A stretch of 64,000 bases of DNA from Liolophura sinensis. Taxonomy: Eukaryota > Mollusca > Polyplacophora > Chitonida > Chitonidae. The notes under the pieces are model-generated. The model worked only from the letters and a program-made list of their open reading frames with translations, was not told the origin of the DNA and did not search any database. The translations under genes were made by a program, and so were the position numbers. This document shows positions 24,455 to 37,400 of the stretch, in pieces. The stretch's first letter is position 1. Each line of letters begins with the position of its first letter. The stretch covers positions 6,879,924 to 6,943,923 of the forward strand of contig NC_088306.1 in NCBI RefSeq assembly GCF_032854445.1, read 5' to 3'.

Positions 24455-25022
24455 GTAAGACGCGACTGTTTAAAGGACATATTGCCGAAAGAATTTCAGA
24501 TTTTTTCAGTTGATCTAGCTAAATACAAAAATGAGTTGTGTCTCCTAATAAACGCCTATAATTTTCGAAAAATTCCACTGAAGAGAATTACTTGGGGAAA
24601 CCCGTCACTAGTGTATTACTGCATTAGTGTTCCCACAATGCAACGTTCGCCCGTGAATCGCACATGTAAGCAATATAAGTCTAGGAAACCAAATACAATC
24701 TTCGTTTCTATCGACCATATATTATGAAGTAATCGTAATTCGCAGCGATCTGTACGGCCGAACTGAAGTTACGTGGTGCCAACACAATGCAAAACAGTGT
24801 CGCGTCTGACATTTGGATTTCGATGAATAGCTGCCGTCGTCTACACTACAAGGGGACGTAACCTAGTTCAAAGTCAATCTTCGGCCACGTTTCTATATAT
24901 AGCGACTGGAGTGAGTAGATAGACGAAGAGAAATCTCGGATAAAACTAAGCACTCGATTGTCCATTCAAAGTTAGAGATGTCAGTAGACATTTTGACGTC
25001 TTAACTTTACGCAGATGACGTT
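24455..25022 (-). repeat. R1 dispersed repeat, copy B
   Basis: Inverted relative to copy A at 1-620. Similarity runs for over 550 bp with small indels. The right limit is set only by where copy A leaves the window, so the element may be longer. Confidence 0.8.
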
Positions 25023-25559
25023 TAATATAACGGCACAATTCCTTTGACATATAATGACATAAGTTGCCATGGTAATTACAATCAACTTAGCCAATGATCG
25101 CTTTGTGGGACACGACAAGGCCTCAAAACGTAATACGTTAAATCTAATCTTTTGTAGTTATTCAGTGCGTCGTAAAACTTGCACATGACCAAAAAGCATT
25201 TAGATATGATCAACCGTGATTCTAACCTAAGTCTTACATCAGATACAGATGATACAATGATCAAAGGTGCATTTATAGCTATCAGTTATTATAGTTTTAT
25301 CGTTGCTTTCAATTTAAATGTCAGTGATGTAAAGAGGAAATTGAAACGAAAATATAAATTCATCTTTTCAAGGAATATAAATTTTTGTGTAGCTAACATT
25401 TATTTAAGCCTTTCCAAACCTAAGATACTAGAAGTCCGTATCTTGAATACATTATTTTCTCAATTGCCCGAAACATATTACTGAACGTGACAATGACACA
25501 TACATATAAGTCGTTGAACTTTCTCATATGTTGTATATATGTATGTATATATGAAACAA
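25023..25559. other. Intergenic, no gene seen
   Basis: May include the unmatched right end of R1 copy B. Otherwise unassigned. Confidence 0.4.
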
Positions 25560-25574
25560 ATAATTACAGTTCCT

Positions 25575-26030
25575 CACATGTTTGAGATATACATACAACA
25601 AATGGTTGAACGTTTTCATACGCTTGATATTTGCGCCGATTAAGAGTCTGAACGTTCTCATACGTGTGAGATTTGTATGCATTAAATGCTTGAACGTTCT
25701 CATACGTTTGAGATTTGTATGCATTAAATGCTTGAATGTTCTCATACGTCTGAGATTGATATGTATTGAGTAGGTGAACGTTCACATACGTTTGAGATTT
25801 GAGCACATTAAGTATCTGAACGTTCTCATATGTTTGAGATTTGCACTCATTAAGTGTCTGAAGGTTCTTATACGTTTGAGTTTTGCACTCATTAAGTGTC
25901 TGAACGTTCTTATGCGTTTGAGGTTTGCATTCATTCACTATTTGAACGTTCTCATACGTTTGGGATTTGCATGGATTAAGTTGCTGAAAGTTCTGGTATG
26001 CTTGGGATTTCAGTGGTCGTTGATCCTTGT
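25575..26030 (+). repeat. 42-bp minisatellite, about ten copies
   Basis: Unit like TGAACGTTCTCATACGTTTG + AGATTTGCACTCATTAAGTG + TC. The period is a multiple of 3, so it reads as 14-residue repeats on both strands (for example SQTYENVQ.LN on minus, LNVLIRLRF on plus). Neighbouring units differ by several substitutions; no splice or start context is visible. Confidence 0.9.
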
Positions 26031-26059
26031 CGTCCTTTTAAGATCTACATGCAACACAT

Positions 26060-27960
26060 GATTATGTTTGACATTTACATATATCAAAGTCTTACACGTT
26101 CGTTTGATCTGAGTATATACACAAGAAATTGATCTGACATTCGCATCTTTGGGACTCTGATACAACAAATGATTCAGATTTCACACGTATTCATTTATTG
26201 CATATATGTATGAAACCATCCGATTTTCACCTACGTCTGGGACTTCATATATATAAAAGTAATGCAACAAATGAATTGACATTGGTGCGTATTTGCTATA
26301 TTTAAGTATCAGTCTCACAACTTCGCCTTTAATTGTGAATAGAAGGCTAAAGGATACAAAAAACGTGTTGCTTTATTTCTTAAAAAGCATTTGAGGCCTG
26401 ATGAATTCCTACATATAAAGTTATAGCTATACTAATTGATTTCAGTCCGAAGTAAAGCAACCTGCAGCGGTGATACCTTTATAGCTGTCACACTATTTTG
26501 TGTGATGAAAATAGTGTGTATAGCAGGCTGGGCCCACAAAGCCGGTTAGTTCACCGTTGATTTGATTTATGTTTTTATTTGATTGGTACTTAAGAATATA
26601 TCACATATACGTCGGCCATTAGCACCATAATTGGAAGGAAACCGTGTAGAGTTCACCGGTGACGTCATTTACGAAAATTTCCGAGCATTGCCGGTAAAGG
26701 TGCCTAAAATATGTCCCAAAAAATGAGATTTTTTTTTTACCAGAAAAAAAAAATGTCTGCATTATTTTCGCATTAGTTACCCACACAGCAGTAATCTTCG
26801 CTTCGGAATTTCTTTTTTGTTTGTGATGTAAATGGTTATCTTCACACCTTGGGGATTATCATTTCGCCTATCTCCAATTTCTAATTTCAAACAAAAGACT
26901 AGGCGAAATGAGACTACACCAGTCGTTTAAGGCTACCTGGCCGTAATTGACCCCCCTCCTACTCGTCCCTCACCCACACAACAGTCAGTCTCACCAGCTG
27001 ATGCCCTCCACGAGGCAGCGAATCATCCAAATGATAGTGGGGTGATAATTCTACAGTATTAGAAATACATATAAGTGTATCAACTATGTAATTACTTGTG
27101 TACCATTAGAAATACTTTAACCTGTTTACTTTCTCACGGCCAGTGCAAGTTCAGTGTGTATAGTAGAATTAGCACGCCGGATCAGGTAGCGCACACACAT
27201 GCACCTTAGTCATACTGATAAGATTGTATAAAAAAGGATATGTCTACGTTTACTGTGTAATGAATTCGCGTATATTTTATCGGTAACTTCCTAGTAGTTT
27301 AAATTCGTTTTGACACTGATGTCATCGAAAAGCCATATTGTAAAGGTATATACACATGAGATAAAAAAAAATAGAATTCTGCTTGAGAGCCAAGTTTTTA
27401 ACGGCCGTTTCACAAGGACAGGCGGGTCTCATCGACAGCTAGAACTTGCCGTGAATGTGCGGGCTACACGGCGTACAGGATTACAAAATAAATTTCAAAT
27501 CTACTGCGCTTAACAGGCTCTGACCTTGGCCTGCATAATCCATTTATGTGTACACGAAAAGACGCAATATGAATGCATAAAAGCATTCACGTGTAGTATT
27601 TTTCACTGAATTATGTATGAAAACTGTTCTTGTCCTAGTTGGATATGTGAAATTTTGTATGCGGAATATATGCCGTCGAATATATGTATGTGGAATCTCT
27701 TTGGGCATAGACAGAGCGTCAAACACCAATGAAAATGAATAACACAAATCAGTTTAAATTAGTTTTGCTACAGCCGTGGTGCCGCAGCCATATCCTATCG
27801 ATAAATATATCCTTGGAGAAGTTTTTGTATTTGTCTCTTGTACGGACACAACTGGAGTACCTCTATATACCCACCCTTTCAGAAATACATTTGCGACAAA
27901 ATTGATCATGTTCAAAATAGTTTGTCAGATTTTTGTGGTCTATGTCTAATCTAAGCTATT
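26060..27960. other. Intergenic, no gene seen apart from R3 copy 3
   Basis: AT-rich. A SINE tail piece on the minus strand (26571-26650) splits the R3 copy. The rest is unassigned. Confidence 0.45.
26440..26725 (+). repeat. R3 dispersed repeat, copy 3, split by a SINE fragment
   Basis: Contains GCAGCGGTGATA, GCCGGTTAGTTCACCGTTGA and, after an interrupting SINE piece at 26571-26650, GTTCACCGGTGACGTCATTT and CCGAGCATTGCCGG. Both sides repeat the TTCACCG(G/T)TGA block. Confidence 0.6.
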
Positions 27961-27964
27961 CGTC

Positions 27965-28050
27965 GTTACAGTGCACACATCTTGAGTAATTCTAGAACAG
28001 TGACGGGTAGTAGTATGCAATTAACATCACTGCATTTTTTTGCGGATGGT
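27965..28050 (+). repeat. R4 dispersed repeat, copy 2 (short)
   Basis: Has CTTGAGTAATTCTAGAACAG and CATCACTGCATTTTTTT; the rest of the element is missing. Confidence 0.55.
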
Positions 28051-28307
28051 CCTCGGTATATAATTATGTAATGTACATGTATACAAGTTCCAGCTGTTTA
28101 GCCATGTCGATACACAGGTAGAATAAAAAACCCTGACTGAAGAAAATTGACTTGAACGATTGAAATGAGTTATACAACTAGACTAAAGGTGTATATGCCA
28201 TAATCGTGGGAAACAAGTGGACTCCAAAGAAAGCCTTTATGGCCGCTTTGGTCTATATAAATATACATGTGCATGTATATACTAACAGTATGTTAAATGC
28301 AAACCCT

Positions 28308-28565
28308 GGGGCCTGGGCGACCGAGGGATTTTAGCAGGCCAGCGCGGCGCTATGACTTAGCAACCTCGCATGCACCAATGTGGTCGCCGTCAGTTCAAGT
28401 TCAGCTCATGCTGGCTTCCTCTTCGGCAGTACGTTCAAAGGTTTGATAGCAACCTGTGGATGGTAGTGGGTTTCCTCCCACCATAATGATGGCCGCCATC
28501 GTATATAAAGAGAAATATTCTTGAGTGTGACGTAAAACACCAATGAAGTAAATACATAAATCAAA
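28308..28565 (+). mobile_element. SINE, full length, old
   Basis: GGGGCCTGGGCGACCGAGGG, GTTCAAGTTCAGCTCATGCT, ATAATGATGGCCGCCATCGT and ACGTAAAACACCAATGAAG. Confidence 0.85.
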
Positions 28566-28929
28566 GTGTTAAAATGATACAATATGCCGTAAAAAGTGAG
28601 CGACAGCCTTTTGAAATGTTACACCTATAGTCATGATTATCTCTGGATAATTACAATGCCGTACCTGACGCCTTAAAAGTGTTAATATAACAACTTATGC
28701 AACATTTTCTAAGCATTTTTGAAAATGTAAAATATTTAATTACTGAGATAATGTTACCACCAAACATTATAAATGTATTCCCTCCTACCCCATCGTCAAA
28801 GTGTTGGATTTAACATTATTAAAGTAATATTTAACATTTTCAATTTTAAGAGTGGTAATTATATTATAGAACTACACTGTACTATACACACCATCTTAAG
28901 TGACGTTACGGATTGATAAGATCTCAACC

Positions 28930-29090
28930 CCCGATGTGATAACAATACCACATTTTGAGTAATTCTAGACTTGTGACCTATATTGCACCTACAATCACTG
29001 CATTTTCTTTTTTTTTAGTTTCCGACTTAAGACATGGTGCTAGAAGGCGTGTAATTAGCTACTACCCAAACATATGCATGGACCGTTGGA
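28930..29090 (+). repeat. R4 dispersed repeat, copy 3
   Basis: Has TTGAGTAATTCTAG, CACTGCATTTTC, TTAAGACATGGTGCTAGAAG and TTAGCTACTA. Confidence 0.65.
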
Positions 29091-29094
29091 ATAA

Positions 29095-29630
29095 AACCGA
29101 AGTTGAGGTACGGAGCCGTACGTGCTACTATACGGCCTAAATGCTTACTGGTTCAGACTTGTATCCTTGTAGTAGATCGTACGTGTGTACTTGTAAGCTC
29201 TATACACCGCTAAGTGCTATCTTTTAGGTAAGATTTCTCAGAACCACACGTAACCGTGAGGTATAACCACAAATCATTGATAGATAAGACCATGTCCTAT
29301 GTCGCGTGTGAGGGGTCAATCAGAGCGCGTCCAGACTCGAAGCTCTATTAAGTTAACATACTTGTAAAGCTTATTTCTCAGCAGTAACGCACATACAATG
29401 CCCATAGTATGGCCAGGTATGACTGTCTGAAAATGTGCTACTTGACGGCCTATTGTAGTTTAAAAAAAGCTACAAGACGACCTTAAATTTGAAATAGTAA
29501 ATTTTGCTGTAGTAAATATATGACATGTAAATGCAACACTTATTTTTAGTGCGTATGGGTGTATCAACAATTAAAAATAATTACAACAATATTTTTGAAG
29601 GCAGATATTTACACTTTATCTACTCTTTAA
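29095..29630. other. Intergenic, no gene seen
   Basis: Unassigned. Confidence 0.45.
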
Positions 29631-29633
29631 AAG

Positions 29634-29880
29634 GGGGCCTCCCTGGCCGAGGTGGTTAGCTTGCCAGCGCGGCGCGGTGACACAGGAGCTTCTCACCAAT
29701 GCGCGCTTTGAAGTCAAGTCCAGCTCATGCTGGCTTCTCTCCCGCTGTACGTATGAAGGTTTTCCAGCAACGTGCGGATAGTCCTTGGTTTCACCCGGGC
29801 CCTGCCCTCTTTCGGCGGCATAATGCCGACCGCAGTTGTATAAATGAAATATTCTTGTAAACACCAGTCAAATAAAACAA
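29634..29880 (+). mobile_element. SINE, full length, old
   Basis: GGGGCCTCCCTGGCCGAGGT to ACACCAGTCAAATAAAACAA. Confidence 0.85.
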
Positions 29881-29889
29881 ATATATACA

Positions 29890-31360
29890 CATCTTAAATG
29901 TGTACTACTGAAATTGTGTACCTCTAGGGGCCGTCCACATCTTGTTTAGTTTACCTCGCCAGTTACATGTATTTACATGTACTTGTGAAAACGTGTCTAT
30001 GAAACAGTACACTTTGGCTCTTAGCAAAATAATATAATAAAATGAGTCGGCATGTTGTCTGTATCAAATACATGTTTGAAAAGAAATGCATTCAGGCATA
30101 GGCCTATGCCGTGTTTTTCAAACGACAGACCAGTAATACTTAACTCTCCATACTTAGCGAGATGTTGAACTATTCCCACGTTATAGACATCTTGGAATAT
30201 ATGACATGTGAGTTAACTTGATCATTTTGTGGTTTTGAAAGGCACTCATGAGCAATTATGGCTATGAATCAGTAACCAATACAGCCTAAAAGGCTATATA
30301 CACATCACCTATGGCAGCCAGCTGTTTCGGTAAATGTGATAGCTTTCCCTGCATGGGAAGATGTTCAGAAAATCATTCTGAATACATTTATAGCATATTT
30401 TTGTGGTTTTCACCTGCATTGGTATCATTTATCACGTGTTTTTTTTTTAATTGTGGACAGGTGACGACATGTATATATATACTGTTTTGGAATACGTGAC
30501 AATACAAGATATATACAATAAAGAATTTTATCTACAACTACCCACATATATCTTATACGGTTCATTGGTTTCACAACTATCTGTGGTTTTGGTATACTAA
30601 CGTAATCCGAATTTGTGGGTTTTAACTGGGTCTAACATAACAGGTTTTACTGAATTATAAATAGGCTATAGCAGTACGCATAACATCTGTGGATCAGTGG
30701 CAGAGTATACATACATATTATATACATGTTCGTGTCTATCTTGGAGTATATAAGTTTGAATTAACCACGCGATCCACATCAACAAACAAGGCTAGCATAC
30801 ATGTACTACAGACCTGTTTCGTTAGGAAGTACGGACGCCCGTTTGAGACAATTGACTTGAAGGAAAGAATTATCTAAAACAATTCTTGGAATCGAGTATT
30901 AACTCTGGATGATTTGTGTGTGTGTGTGTGTGTGTTTTTGCATTATGCAGTGTCCATTCAAATAATTGCTTAATATACCGAGGTCTTGGATATCACCTGT
31001 AGGTCCATACTGCATGCATGTCCTGCAAGAATCTATACTTGTTAACTTCGCCGATGAGTTATAGAATCACTCATTCGTGCATTTGCGATGGCGCATGTCA
31101 TTGGGAAGCATCACATTAAAGGGCTACAGAATCGACACTGACTGGCTGACAGTGGACAATAGGGTTTCCTGGGTTAAATCCGGCAGTCGTGATCATGCTT
31201 GAATAAATCTGCCATACCTAAAATTCAGCATCGCCTGCATGGACTTGCCTATCTCTCACCCCAGCAAATTAGAATCAATTTTGTATCCCTTTAAAAACGT
31301 AAGCAGTTAATTAGGAAAATGGTACCCCCTAAAAAACACCTGAGTGTTATCAGCAAGCTG
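29890..31360. other. Intergenic, no gene seen
   Basis: A TG microsatellite at about 30914-30934; otherwise AT-rich and unassigned. Confidence 0.45.
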
Positions 31361-31361
31361 T

Positions 31362-32778
31362 ATATTTATTTATTTCATGAGTGCTTTAGACCGTACTTAA
31401 GAATATTTCACTTATACCACGGCGGCCAAACATTATGGCAAGAAAAAATCCGGACAGAGCGTGAAGGAGGGGGGGGGGGGGGGGGAGGGTATGTATGGGA
31501 AACTCACGACCATCCGCAAGTTGCTGCAAGTCCTTCCCACGTACGGCCGGTGTGAAAGTCAGCATGAGCTGGACTTGAACTCACAGCAACCGCATCCTGT
31601 TCCTGTGTCATTACCAACCGAGCCTCATATGCACATTTTACGGTTCAAATCGATGATAAATTTCTTTAAAATCATTTTAACACTGTAAATAGTGCGGGTA
31701 TTTCCTGAAAGCCAATAATCTTATATATTCTTTGTAAATACCGAAAATTTGAATTGACTAGCGAATACGTATTTTTTTTCGCAAAAATGATTTATTTATT
31801 TATATGATTGGGTTTTTACACAGTACTCTAGAATATTTAACTTATACCACGGCGGTCAGTATTATGGTTGGATGAAACCGGACAGAGCCCGCGGGAAATC
31901 CACGATCATCTGCAGGTTTATGACAAACTATCCCTGCCACGCGCAACACTAGTGTGAATTGAACTGGAACTCACGTCGATCGCAGTGGTGACAGGCTCCT
32001 GTGTCACTGCGCTGTGAGTTAAAATCGCGTTGCGTTTTACCGTATATCTAGAAACAGTGCATGGATTTACTAAACACATGCAGGACACAAGGGAGAAAAA
32101 CTGTCACCATTCCTTATAAACCTGACAATTAATTTATTTTATTTTGGATTTTTACACCGTACTCAAGAATATTTCACTTATACGACGGCGGTCAGCATTA
32201 TGGTGGGTGGAAAGCCACCTGCCAATTAAACTGAACTTAAAAGCACAACTGTTCGACTCGAAGCTATATTCGAGAAAGTGACTGAGTGGCTGATTAAATG
32301 AATAACTCTTGTTTAACCATGTCGGTTAAAAATTCACTTAAACGTTGGGGCCTTTTTTTTTTTTTTTAGTGGAATAGAGTGGGGGTTGGTGTAGATGGGT
32401 GTGAAGGATTTCGGTTGCTTCCCACTATATGCTGGCCGCCGTTCTCGTTTATGTCTATGTTTATTTATTTATTTCATTGTTGTTTTACGCTTACTCAAAA
32501 ATAGTTCACCTGTTCAACAGTGTTCAACAATGTGGGGTTAGGAAACCAGGCAGAGCCCCAGGGGAACCCACGCACATCTGCAGGTTGTTGGTTGACCTTC
32601 CCACGTACGACCGAGAGGAAGCCAGTATGCGCAGCGACGGCAATGGTGAGAGGTTCGATCCTGGGTCATTACGCCTCGCTGGCACGCTGTGATCAGCTCG
32701 GCCACGGAGGCCCATTATAGTTTATAGTGAAACGTTCTTGAGTACGGCATAAAGCCACAGTCAAAATAAATAAATGAA
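31362..32778 (-). mobile_element. Cluster of four minus-strand SINE copies plus a plus-strand tail
   Basis: Copies at 31362-31625 (with a poly-G tract near 31468-31486), 31790-32018, 32131-32216 (3' end only) and 32459-32714. The last is followed directly by a plus-strand tail (TTGAGTACGGCATAAAGCCA) to about 32778. Confidence 0.82.
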
Positions 32779-32779
32779 T

Positions 32780-34408
32780 CACTGTTTCTCTAGAGACGTG
32801 CTCGTAAAGACAATATATACGCATATAGCCCACAAGGACCGTGGCGTGCATAACTGCCGAGAACAGCTTTTTTTTCTTTTCTTCCAACTACGAACTTGTG
32901 CACTTGCGATACAAGTAAGTATTGATCACAGCCATCACAGAGAAAGTTGGACGCTTGAAATATCGTGTTCAGAATGTGGTGGATACACAAGAAGGTTTTA
33001 TGTTCACACTTCGTCACATTATATATAATTATATCGCCATGAATGCTATAGCGTCTATAGCCTATGTGTATTTGAATTTTATATCCATTCGTTTAGATTT
33101 TCATTTAACTGCCGTAGTGAAATAAAAACTTCTTGCATTTAATACTTAGGCCAGTATAAGACTGTATGAGCTATCGCTCCTAAATAGGATGCCTGAACAA
33201 AACTTCTGAATTAAAGCCGCACCTAAAATTACAAGACTTGGGTTTCGACTTGGATCTCGGTATATTTGAATTCAGAAATCGCACTTAACCTAAGACACTT
33301 AAATACAAAAGGACAACGATTGAAGACCACCCTGTGTGAGCCTCATCTTTGGTCGTTCTTTAGGCTCAGGAGGAACGAAAGTAGTGTCAACAGGCATAAC
33401 GAGGCTGACCTATTTCAGATCGAAGCGAGGTCAACCTGTAAAACTCGCCATTTTACAACAAATTTGTCACCCGGCTAAAGCAGGTAAGACAAGTTTTGAC
33501 AGTTACTGATAATGAAAAAACGAACTTTTTGGCATGGACCCATGTTAGCTCTTAAGACTTTTTTTTGGATGACATATTTTGCCCCAAGTAGTTTCCCTGT
33601 GGCTGGTCGGTCAGTGTATACATGTTACCTGAAGCCCTGAGATAAAATTGGTAGGGACAAACCGTTTATTTAAAGGAGTGATTTATACCGCAGTTCCTGG
33701 ACGATCGGGGAGTGGCCGGGAAAGTTTCTTTAAGATCAGTGTAAGAACTCTGTTCATCTGATCTCTTTGTGGAATCTGCTTGATTTTGGTGAAGAGTATT
33801 TGCAAAGGTTTGGAACGTAACAAGCCATTGGATGGCATTGACTTGATGTGGATCCAATAACTTAGTCTTAACTATGCATTTAACAGGTTGTTGTTGTTGT
33901 TAAATTGACAGTTTTGAGTCTAACTCACGGCTGGTAAGAAAACTTAACCAACAGGAGGTTGAAAGAATTCAGTTTGAGACTGTAACATGACCTCTGGAGT
34001 CCTCGAACATGCCGCAGTGATAAGTGTCTGGTATGGCCTAATGACCGGACGAAAAAACGCAGATTGGAGGTGCCAAGGCGGCTATAAATGCCGATTGCAT
34101 GAAAACTAGCCCATAATTGAGCCAAACTCGAAGGATTTGGAAAAGAGGAGATTCCTAGCTATTTTGGGTATCAAACTACCCTTAGGTACACAACTCCATG
34201 TCACAATCGCTCAGACCCTTGGTTTGCTGGTTTTGCTGGGTTTTGCTATTAAACTGACTGCCAGCCACAATGTAAATGAAAAATTCTTGAAGATGGTTTT
34301 AAATAAAAATTCAGGTGAATAAATTAATAAATTTTCATTCAGAATGCAGTGTTTTCTCTCTTGACAGACAAAACCCTTTTTCTCGTGTGACGGTGTACCA
34401 CCCCTAAG
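32780..34408. other. Intergenic and 5' flank of PDCD10
   Basis: Likely carries the PDCD10 promoter and a non-coding exon, because an acceptor precedes the start exon. A tail of the second SINE family ends at about 34330. Nothing else recognised. Confidence 0.4.
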
Positions 34409-37400
34409 ATGACAATGGGTGACGAGGATTTGTTTGCCAGCATGACTTTACCTGTCGTTATTGGACCGATATTAGAGAAGGTAAGCATTAGTTTTGTTAA
34501 AGGGTTTATCAAAGAACAGACAACTACATGTACCTGCGAGTTCCTCTTTATCGACGAGTGAATAGAAAAGTACTGCATTTCACCTAATGTTTGATACAGA
34601 TAAAAATGCATTTTCATAAGCACATACATGTCTTAAAACGATACTTGTGATGCCAACTAACACTTATTATTCTGATGAGAAAAATACCACTAAGGTGAGC
34701 AATTCAGGCCTCAGCATAAGGATGAACGAGGGGATCGGAAAGTCGTTCTCCTGGATTTTCAGCCAGGAGATCGAAATTCTGATCACCCCTACATTGATCA
34801 CCTTAAACTTACATAGTTCGGCTAATCTTGTATTGCGCGTTCCTTTTGACGGCTTTTCTGTATTCCGGTGGGGGGGTGGGTGACGTCATCCTCTAGAAAG
34901 ATGTATGGTCACGCAATTTTTGCTTAGCCAATCATAGGTCACATTAAATATAAGTAGCCTACGCTCACCGATGCAAGCAGCCATTTTCTTTTTACAGACA
35001 TCGGTGATCAGTTTTTTTTTCTATGTAAGCCAGCATAAAGTTTGTGCAGACTTTCCTGCACCGTCACACAAATTTTCCTCTGAATTTATGTTTTAGGAGA
35101 TCGACAGGCGATTGGCCGTTCGATTCGCTTCTTATATCGAGACCTGCATTTAATAAGGTGGATGAATTAATTAGCATCAAGCAAAATCTGTCTCCTGAAA
35201 AATTCTAAACTTTAGAAATACAGTAATGCTATTTTAAAGTGCCTGATTTCAACACATAAAAGAGATAGGAAAGTAAAATCTTGACTCCCTGCTGGGCTGT
35301 TGTCAGGTCAGAGTTATACATGTATATAAAGGTGTTTCACTCGTGTGAACGCTTTGGTCCTATACTGCTTGGCTGGAAAAGTTTCTGGCAAACCACAGAT
35401 TTGACAGAGAGGGTTGATCATTGCAAAGAAAAGTTTAAGCCAGCCTTGCCAAAACAATTTTGAGCCAGCCTCGCACAAACAATTTTGATCCAGCCTTGCG
35501 GGGGAAAGTTTAAGCCAGTGGAAGCATTTTATTTTTATGCTACATTCAAAGTATTACTGTCCCTACACGTACAACTTTGATCAAGTTATTTCATAAGATT
35601 AGGCCTTTAAAAAGTTAAAAAAAAAAGATTAATTTACAAAACCCACACCTCAGTAGTAAGCCGGCAAAATTTTATAAGCATATTCAGTGACTGAAAAATT
35701 CCTTTTTTTAGTTAGGAACCATTTGGTGATGGAGATGAAAAGAATTACTTGCCATTTTTGTGGCAAGTAGATGTATTATCTGTTTGCAAGGCTACTTTGA
35801 AAGATAAGTATGATGCATAAGCAGAGGATGTATAATATCCCCTGGAAAACATTCTTTTCTCCTTAAAAAAAAGCCAATGTGAGCAATGAAGCTATTGCAT
35901 AACTGTTGAATTCAACAAAATGTTGAAACGGGAGATCAGCCAAAACTATGTGATATGAAAGTATTAACGCCCCACATAGTGGGGTTCCAGTTTTACTGCT
36001 AGTAAATGTCTGAGGATTACTTGTGATTAAATTATGACCAAAACTGCAAGTCAGGTTGAATACACTGCGGCTGATTTGTACATGTACAATATATGACTGC
36101 AGTGAGCTTTTTTTAGTGAGGCCTTCGAATAAACCGCTGTCCTTGGCAGGCCACTGATGATATATATCTATAATGTGGAAGTGAATTCAGATCTAGCTGT
36201 ACATTTTATAGCATTTTCCCGCTTNNNNNNNNNNNNNNNNNNNNNNNNNNNNNNNNNNNNNNNNNNNNNNNNNNNNNNNNNNNNNNNNNNNNNNNNNNNN
36301 NNNNNNNNNNNNNNNNNNNNNNNNNNNNNNNNNNNNNNNNNNNNNNNNNNNNNNNNNNNNNNNNNNNNNNNNNNNNNNNNNNNNNNNNNNNNNNNNNNNN
36401 NNNNNNNNNNNNNNNNNNNNNNNNCTATGATACAGGTATATCTGTTTTGTGGGTAGAATTTCAAAATTTCTATATTTTTTCACTACCAGTCAAGAGTGTA
36501 TTCTTATGTACATGTATATATACACTGATTTAAAATTTTATACTTTTCTTGACACAAACGAACATTGTTAACTATTTTTGGATGTACAAGTAGATTAAAC
36601 TGTGTGTTATTTACTTTCTTCCAGCTGGAACAGAAAGACATGGGTGCGGCCAAGACACTACGGACAGCCTTTTCTAAGGTAAGTAACAAAACCTGTCCAT
36701 GCTAATTAATAATGTAAAAATACCCCATTAATGGGGAAATTTATGTACATACTAATTGCAGTGTGTGATTAGGTCAGTATCATCTTGCCTGTTTAATAAT
36801 GAGAACCAGCCACCTGGAGTGTCGTACTCTGTGGACATTGAGACAGGTGTGAGAGATCATTAGTGTTAGTCTCTAGCTTCATACAGGTAGGTGGTCAGGT
36901 GTGTTTCGTGTAAGCCAGTGTCAGATTTCACAAGTCTCAAGCTTGAGCAAGAGATAATACTTTTGTTTCTTTCCAAATTGAACATCAGTTGTGAGGTGTT
37001 TGATCATAATGACGAATCCTCATATCTGGAAACCACCAAGTTTTCTCTCTTGCTCAAGCTGACCATGTTTGACAATTCGGCAAATGACTAAGTTACTCAT
37101 TTTGCTTATTTCTGTTGAATTTAGAATTTTTATTATTTTGAAGATAGGGTATGTCATATCCTAGTGGGAAAATGTTACTTTTTCAGAAGCAGAAATATAT
37201 TGTAACCTTTATATACCTCACAAAATGCACCTTTTGGGGACAAATTTTTAGTGCAGATGCAATTAGTGAGTTTTGAGAAATTTAAGTTAGGAGTCTCACC
37301 CACATACGGGGCCAGTTGTTCAAAAGTGTATTAAAAGTTAAACTAGGCTTAAATCTCCATACCAGTCTTGTCCTCATACAAGACCAATTGGACGATTATT

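Noticed and set aside
36157-36483. Open frames across 36157-36483
   Set aside because: They run through the 200-N gap and carry no real sequence.
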